NCBI GenBank assembly: GCA_003586115.2
Contig: QVOM02000034.1
Span: forward strand, 133,469,598-133,533,597
Reading direction: 5' to 3'
Length of the DNA stretch: 64,000 nt
From: Salvator merianae
Lineage: Eukaryota; Chordata; Lepidosauria; Squamata; Teiidae
Shown here: positions 54,890-64,000 of the stretch, in pieces
Layout: every line of letters begins with the position of its first letter
Position numbering within the stretch: the first letter of the stretch is position 1
Notes under the pieces: model-generated
Seen by the model: the letters and a program-made list of their open reading frames with translations, nothing else
Told to the model about the DNA's origin: nothing
The model's database searches: none
Program-made: the position numbers and the translations under genes

Positions 54890-55370
54890 ATGTTTATGGA
54901 AGTTTATTAAAAGTCTTTCTTGAATATAAAAAACATGACGATGTACAGAACAGTAATAAAACAAACTAGCATATTCAAACAAAACACTGAACATAGTAAA
55001 CTTAAGATTAAGCAAAATATTAAGCATATTAAAAACATCATTAAAACATGATCAAGACATGACTGAAGTATCATTAAAACGGTCAATGCACTGGTGTGTA
55101 GAAGTATACATACACTCCTTCATACAGGTTCAAGTTAACTCAAGATCAAAAGCCTGGGAGAAGAACCATGTTTTTATTTGGTACCCATAAGAAGACAAAT
55201 CAGGTGCTAGATGAGCCCCTTTGGAGAATTAATTTCAGAAACAGGGAGCCACCACTGAAAAAAACCCATCCCTAGTTACCACTCTTCTGACAGCAGACAC
55301 TGTGGGTACACAGAGTGCTTGAGCTGAATACTATAGGAGGAGAAGTTCAGACAGCTCAAGCTAAAGAATT
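54890..55370. repeat. Interspersed repeat, class unresolved
   Basis: Contains caaaagcctgggagaagaacc, gcccctttggagaatt and ggagccaccactgaaaaa, blocks seen in a common dispersed reptile repeat. The 54890-54960 end is AT-rich like a reversed 3' tail. I cannot assign the family. Confidence 0.4.
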
Positions 55371-56260
55371 AACAGTTACTTAACACAAGAGGACTTACAC
55401 TGGAGTAATAGGTTTTTCAAATATCTTCCATACCAGCATAAATGATCTTAGGACTGCATTATAACTGCTGCTTAAATGTATGGTAAAGCAATTTCCATTT
55501 CAAAAACAAAAACAAAGAACACCAATTTGCCAATCACGTGCAAGGAGCTAAGCAGACTAGCTGCTATATAACCCATCACCAACCAAGAAAGATCATTTGC
55601 ACTGATGATGCTACCCACCAGTGATAAAACAGGTGCAGAAAGGAAATGAAACTCAGATGTAGCTCTGTAATTCTGAGCTACAGATATATTCACCATTACA
55701 CTAATTTCAGGTTTCTACTTGAAAATTACTTTTCCTGGAATAGTGTCAACCCTCCATTTTCACAACTTCCATCTAAACAATACACATGTATTCACAACTT
55801 GGGCAATATATAACGTGACTCGTGTATTAAGATTTCAGGTTTCATAGGTGGCTTTGAGGAATATTTGGGAGTTTCAGACAGTTTGCTGAAAATGAGTCCC
55901 CTGTGCATTTCCAAGGCCAATCTTCTAATAAAGAGGGCAATATGCTTCATCTTCAAAGCACAACAAGATCCTGAGCCTTCTCTGATAGGATAACAACAAG
56001 TGCATTCCAGGCAGAATGGTGTCAGTAAGTTGATCGTCTACATGCATATATTGCCAGCAGAACTTGAACCTTCATCAAGATTACTACACTGTACCCTTCA
56101 GAAACCGGAAAAATCCTCGAAGTGGTTGACCCAAATGCAATCTTCTGGGACAGAAGGAAAGAGTACACAACTTGGCTGCATCTGTGAAGAGTGCTTAGAA
56201 GATCCATCCTAGGGTGGATGTGGAATTTCTCTCTGCCCTATTGTGGTTGTTATTTTTTTT
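55371..56260. other. COP1 intron 3, unclassified stretch
   Basis: No gene or repeat family recognised. Confidence 0.5.
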
Positions 56261-56263
56261 ATA

Positions 56264-56345
56264 CTACCACTACCACCACCACCACCACCACCTCTTCTTC
56301 TTCTTCTTCTTCATCATTATCATCATCATCATCATCATCATCATC
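56264..56345. repeat. Compound trinucleotide microsatellite ACC/TTC/ATC
   Basis: Three successive trinucleotide runs: ACC (about eight units, slightly interrupted), TTC (about seven) and ATC (about ten, one interruption). Confidence 0.97.
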
Positions 56346-56989
56346 CTTTGCTAGGCCATGAACTCTGATCTTCCTCACTGCTTAAAACTCAGATAAAGAC
56401 TACATTCTCTCAGTTGGAGTGGTCTTTGCTAGGAACAACTCAGTGACTGCTGTTGGTTTTTAGGATTGCCCTGACCTCTCAAGACTTAGCAGACAAAACC
56501 AAAGCCTTGGGCACACACAGCTATCAACTAGCTTCAAAGAAACTAGTATCATACATACAGGATTGTGACAAGCTTTATTCTCTCTCACTGCCTTGCCCCT
56601 TGCCCCTAGAATTCTGGATGCAAGTACCTCTAAGAAAAAGGCTTGACAAGAGTGTCTGTTTTATAAATTTCCAAGTCTTTCATTGCTTTACAATTTTTTA
56701 AATAAAATATATTCTTAAACATGTTGACAAAGATTTAAACAAAGATCACCAGGCTGGCATGAACTTGACCACTGAGAAAAGGGAAAAGGAGCTCAATATC
56801 TGGCTAGAGAACAGGACAAAAACAACATTCAATTAAGCAAAGACACAACCTGCAACAAGGCACAAGGTAGGTAGCATCCTTGAGGCAAGGAGACCCTAAG
56901 GCATTTTATGATCACAGGCACAGGTGTGAAAAATTTAAAAAGTAATGGAACCCCAACTGTCTTCCAGATTGGAAACACCGTGGTTACAG

Positions 56990-57730
56990 ATGAGAAGGAA
57001 GGAGTGAGGTTCTGAGAACTGAAGGAATGCTTTCAAAACAAATAGCATTAAACACCTGGTTTGGAACCTAACTGCACATAAAACAGAAATAAGGGTTCCT
57101 GGCTTGAAAAATCATGTTAATGGCTCTGATATCCACATGGTGTTGGCTATGCTTATTCACAGATCCCTCAAACCATATACGTTGAAGACCAAAAACAAGA
57201 CCATTTCCCCATCTTTTGGAAGGCAAATAGCAAAGTGTTGGATGCCATAAACAGTCTTTATGAACTGATTTCAGAATTGCTTTATTTGTACTACTTCAGC
57301 TCCAAAAACCAGATGTTCAGAATCCTCATTCTGGATACTGTTTTTGGGCACCCAGATGGGCCCATACTTAGCCACCAATATGAGGAAGTCATATTTCTGT
57401 CTCCCACCACCTTTTTGCTCTTCCAGCCTGTGGACCAGACTTAGTGTTCAAATGGTGCTATACACGTTGCTACTTTCACTACATCTGAGACCTCCTCAAG
57501 ACCAAATTCTGTAAGACACTGAAGGAGCCATGGAGGGAACATAACATTGCTTGGGCAATCATGATAATAAGAAGGCAAAGGATGAAGTCAAGACTTGTAC
57601 CCCAGACAGAAGTTGGAGCCTCTACTAGACGGCTGCAAAGAAATGCAAATCTCTATTTGCTGGGGAAAAGGAGGTTTATTCAAATGTGGCTGCTGTAAGC
57701 AGCCTGGTTGTTGTCTGCTAGCTGAAGTCT
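56990..57730 (+). mobile_element. Tigger/pogo (TIGD1-like) transposase fossil
   Basis: The clearest part, 57235-57444, carries MFRILILDTVFGHPDG and EEVIFLSPTTFLLFQPVDQT. These match the DDE core of Tigger/pogo transposases (I/L-L-x-L-D-N-A-x-x-H-P ... V-x-F-L-P-x-N-T-T-S-x-x-Q-P-x-D-Q), with N-A replaced by T-V and N-T-T-S by T-T-F. Upstream (57130-57230) are segments comparable to K-x-K-x-x-L-P-x-x-W-x-x-N-x-K-A-W; downstream (to about 57600) a post-DDE region in another frame. Frameshifts and stops make it inactive. Confidence 0.7.
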
Positions 57731-60213
57731 AGCAAAGTGACTCAGTTTCTTGAACCACAAGTACAGACTGAACATAGGAGGACTTTAAGACTGAAATGCA
57801 CCGGAATTAGAAGGAAAACTAACCACAGAAAAAGGCCACAGCAATCCTGCCAAAATTAAAGATGCCTCAGAGCTATACTAGCAAATAACACTTTGCAAAT
57901 GAACCTCATGCTCACAACAGGCCACGGCACCAACAATGATTTCCAGGAGAATTTGAAGTACAGAACTGTGTAACCAACCCTTCAGTTCTACTTCAAGGCA
58001 GTAGACATTGAGCAGCCTGAGTTATCAGAGAACAGCCATCAAAGGACCTCAAAAGATGCACATGATCAATGATTGTGATATTAGAATAGAAGGGGATGGG
58101 GATGGCTTCTCTTTCCTGTAACTCTTCACCTAGCCACCCACCATCCTGTCTTCATTATCCGCAGATACCTGAGCATTAAAAGAGAAACTCTCCATTGTAC
58201 CATTTATATTCTTTCATCAACAGATGATGATGATCTTGTGACGGGAAGAGCTGTCAACTATGTCTATGCCATTTGAATGCTTTGCAGTGTTCTGTAATTG
58301 CAGCCTGAAGCATGCTGTGTACCTTTGTAATACTTTCGAATGGACCAGTTAAAGGAGTGAATAGTCAGCCCCATCTGTCTGACACTAATGAAGAAATATT
58401 GTGAAGGCTCCATCTGTTTCCCCACTATTTTCTGTGGAATGTCAGATGCTGTTCCCATACTTGACTCCCACAGGAACAATGATTTCAAATTCACAACTTT
58501 GCTTTTTGTGTGGCTTTTCAGGAGAATATCCTTCACAAATACAGCAGGAAGACTACACAAGATGATGCTTAGATCTGAGAGGGTTATATTTCACAAAAGC
58601 TTTACAGATTATAAATTTGTAATTTTCAAACCACAGAACCTATGAGAAACCAACCGAGCATCCCATTTCCTACAGCCTTCTTTAAAAAAAAAAAAAGCTC
58701 ACCTGCAACAGGGGAAGATGATAGAGACAGAGAGAAAACAGTCAGGAAGGAGCAATTATAGTGGGTTTGAAGGTGGAACGCTGCCCTAAACAGGGGAGGG
58801 CACAATACTAGCTAAGGGGAGAAACAACAAATGACTCTAGGAAGTCTCCAGGGATTTCTAGGAAGGCTCCAGGAATTTCTAGATCAGCAAAAATAATTAA
58901 AAAAAAGAAGTAGAAAGGAGCACCCAGGGTCTAGAAGAGGCTGTGGGATGCTGAGAAAGGGTGGAAGAAAGGTTGCAGAGACAACTGAAGTGGTGCAGTC
59001 TAAAAGCTTTGCTAAGAACAATACCTACTGTCACAGTGATTTAACATCACACAAAGCAACTAATGACACACTGAGTATTGGTCCACTCATGAATACATAC
59101 AAATCAAAACAGTTAAAGCAGAAAATAAAGAACAGCAACAGTACTTGCATGTATTTAGAGACACAAATATATACAACACAGATTTTCAAAAATAAATAAA
59201 TAATACATGAATGTTAATATATAGTATGGCAGCATGTTTTTCAAGGGGAAATAAGAAGTCATTTTCTCTATCACATGACGAAAGGTCATCCAGAGATCTG
59301 GAGTAAGGTGTCACTCATATGTTGATAATATCCGGGCAAGCAGTAAAGATGGAAACAGCGCTGGACTAATTCCTTCGGGCTGTGTTGGACTATATGAAAA
59401 CTAGTAAATTGAGATTATTCCCAAACAAATGAAGACAAACAGAATTCAGCCCTGGGAACTGGTTATACAAACTGTACTAATAGTGGTATTACTCCCTCAA
59501 AAGAAGTAAGTTAGCTGGAGACATGACTTCATTCTAGCAGTGGAGTTACAAGTGATCACAAGGACCAACTTATACCCTGCTTCAGCTTTTTCAATTTTAG
59601 CTATTCCTGGACAAAACAAATCTGATGTCACTTGTTCATCATCAGGTAACTTCCCAGCCAGATACACTCTATCTGGAACTCTTTCAGAAGATGTCCCAAA
59701 AGTTGTAGATACTATAGAATGTAGCAATACCCCCGCTCTTTAGAAAAAATAGGCAACTTCATATAATATCAATATTCTATGCAGTGCTAGCTGCCAATTA
59801 GTTACTAATCCTAATAAAGAATTTGGAGGTATCCTGAACAGTTTGAAATCTCATGAATTATAAATCACTTCCCAAAGACCTGCCACTAGGTGCACTGTGA
59901 TTAGCTAATGAGGCCTTTTCATTCTGTGACTCTCTATTCAAGCAATGAAAGTCAGTTACAACAGAGCTAAGACTTTTCTATCAAGAAAAGGCCAGTTTTG
60001 TTACCTCCCATCGTACGTTACTTAATTTTATAAGATAAAGGATATTACTGTGTGGTATAATGCCTTAAGTTCCATGACATAAGAGGTGAGACGTATGGAA
60101 AAATTGAAAATGAAAGTATGCTTTAAAATATGCCATGAAAATGTAATATAAGATACGCTTACTAAAAATTAAACTGAAATATCATTTTGAAAGCTAAAAA
60201 TCCTAAAACTTAC
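57731..60213. other. COP1 intron 3, upstream part, unclassified
   Basis: No gene or repeat recognised. Frames at 58264-58560 and 58388-58645 overlap on opposite strands and lack any known domain. Some of 57731-58650 could be the remainder of the Tigger element, but I see no motif to prove it. Confidence 0.5.
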
Positions 60214-60311
60214 CCAAAAAGTTGGGGTAAAGATGGTCTATGTTATCCACAACATAATTACATTTTGGACATCTGTTGTTGTCCTCTAGGCTTTGATGAA
60301 TACACTTATAG
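60214..60311 (-). CDS. COP1: COP1 exon 3: second half of RING finger
   Basis: Ninety-eight bases. It starts with the third base of the split Cys codon, followed by [14 protein letters not shown] and PKC, which completes the zinc ligands (human C155, C158, C169, C172 by recollection). It then reads [15 protein letters not shown] and the first base of a Val codon. The acceptor is TTTTTACAG and the donor GTAAGT. The two RING exons are separated by an intron of 1265 bp. The cross-brace order C3HC4 is complete across exons 2 and 3, so the ligase core appears functional. Confidence 0.97.

Positions 60312-64000
<3,689 letters not shown>

Noticed and set aside
56281..56345. His/Ser/Leu-rich coding repeat from the trinucleotide run
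   Set aside because: It is a simple microsatellite in an intron with no flanking open frame.

Overview
This is a vertebrate nuclear window, AT-rich and intron-dominated. Its mix of decayed retroelements (BovB/RTE, L1, CR1, L2-like, a further reptile-type LINE, a DIRS-like element, tRNA-derived SINEs) and DNA transposons (hAT, Tigger/pogo, Harbinger-like foldback elements) points to a squamate reptile; the species cannot be fixed from sequence alone. There is no prokaryotic gene organisation, and almost all short open frames are chance or transposon-derived.

The only host gene I can support is COP1 (RFWD2), the RING-type E3 ubiquitin ligase, on the minus strand. Ten consecutive coding exons (about exons 2 to 11) were found by reading conserved peptides bounded by AG/GT splice signals. 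All junction phases close, so the exons join without a gap. In transcription order they are 61577-61636, 60214-60311, 49650-49726, 40144-40263, 37719-37787, 24618-24677, 23128-23204, 17358-17406, 15858-15972 and 12861-12996 (861 nt, about 287 residues). They encode the whole RING finger except its first part-codon, the NLS/NES segment, the coiled coil and the linker up to the start of the WD40 propeller. Exon 1 (beyond 64000) and the WD40 exons (below position 1) lie outside.

Layout: 1-12860 is the downstream intron, with CR1, L2-like and L1 3' fragments at 7.0-9.7 kb and a BovB scrap at 12.05 kb. 12997-15857 carries a GC-rich 1022 bp foldback element packed with near-perfect hairpins. 17407-23127 holds a minus-strand DIRS-like retrotransposon with a hAT MITE inside its reverse transcriptase. 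24678-37718 holds a LINE fragment, a SINE and small foldback MITEs. 37788-40143 has an L2-like reverse transcriptase fragment. 40264-49649 has a second, reversed copy of the foldback family at 44298-44666. 49727-60213 has a BovB copy interrupted by an L1 (with a 16/17 bp target-site duplication) that is itself interrupted, then a tRNA SINE and a Tigger fossil.

The most unusual material is the multi-hairpin foldback family (13775-14796 and 44298-44666). Its members are colinear, have 3-bp flanking repeats and GGGCC-type ends, and sit in opposite orientation in COP1 introns flanking exons 5 to 10.
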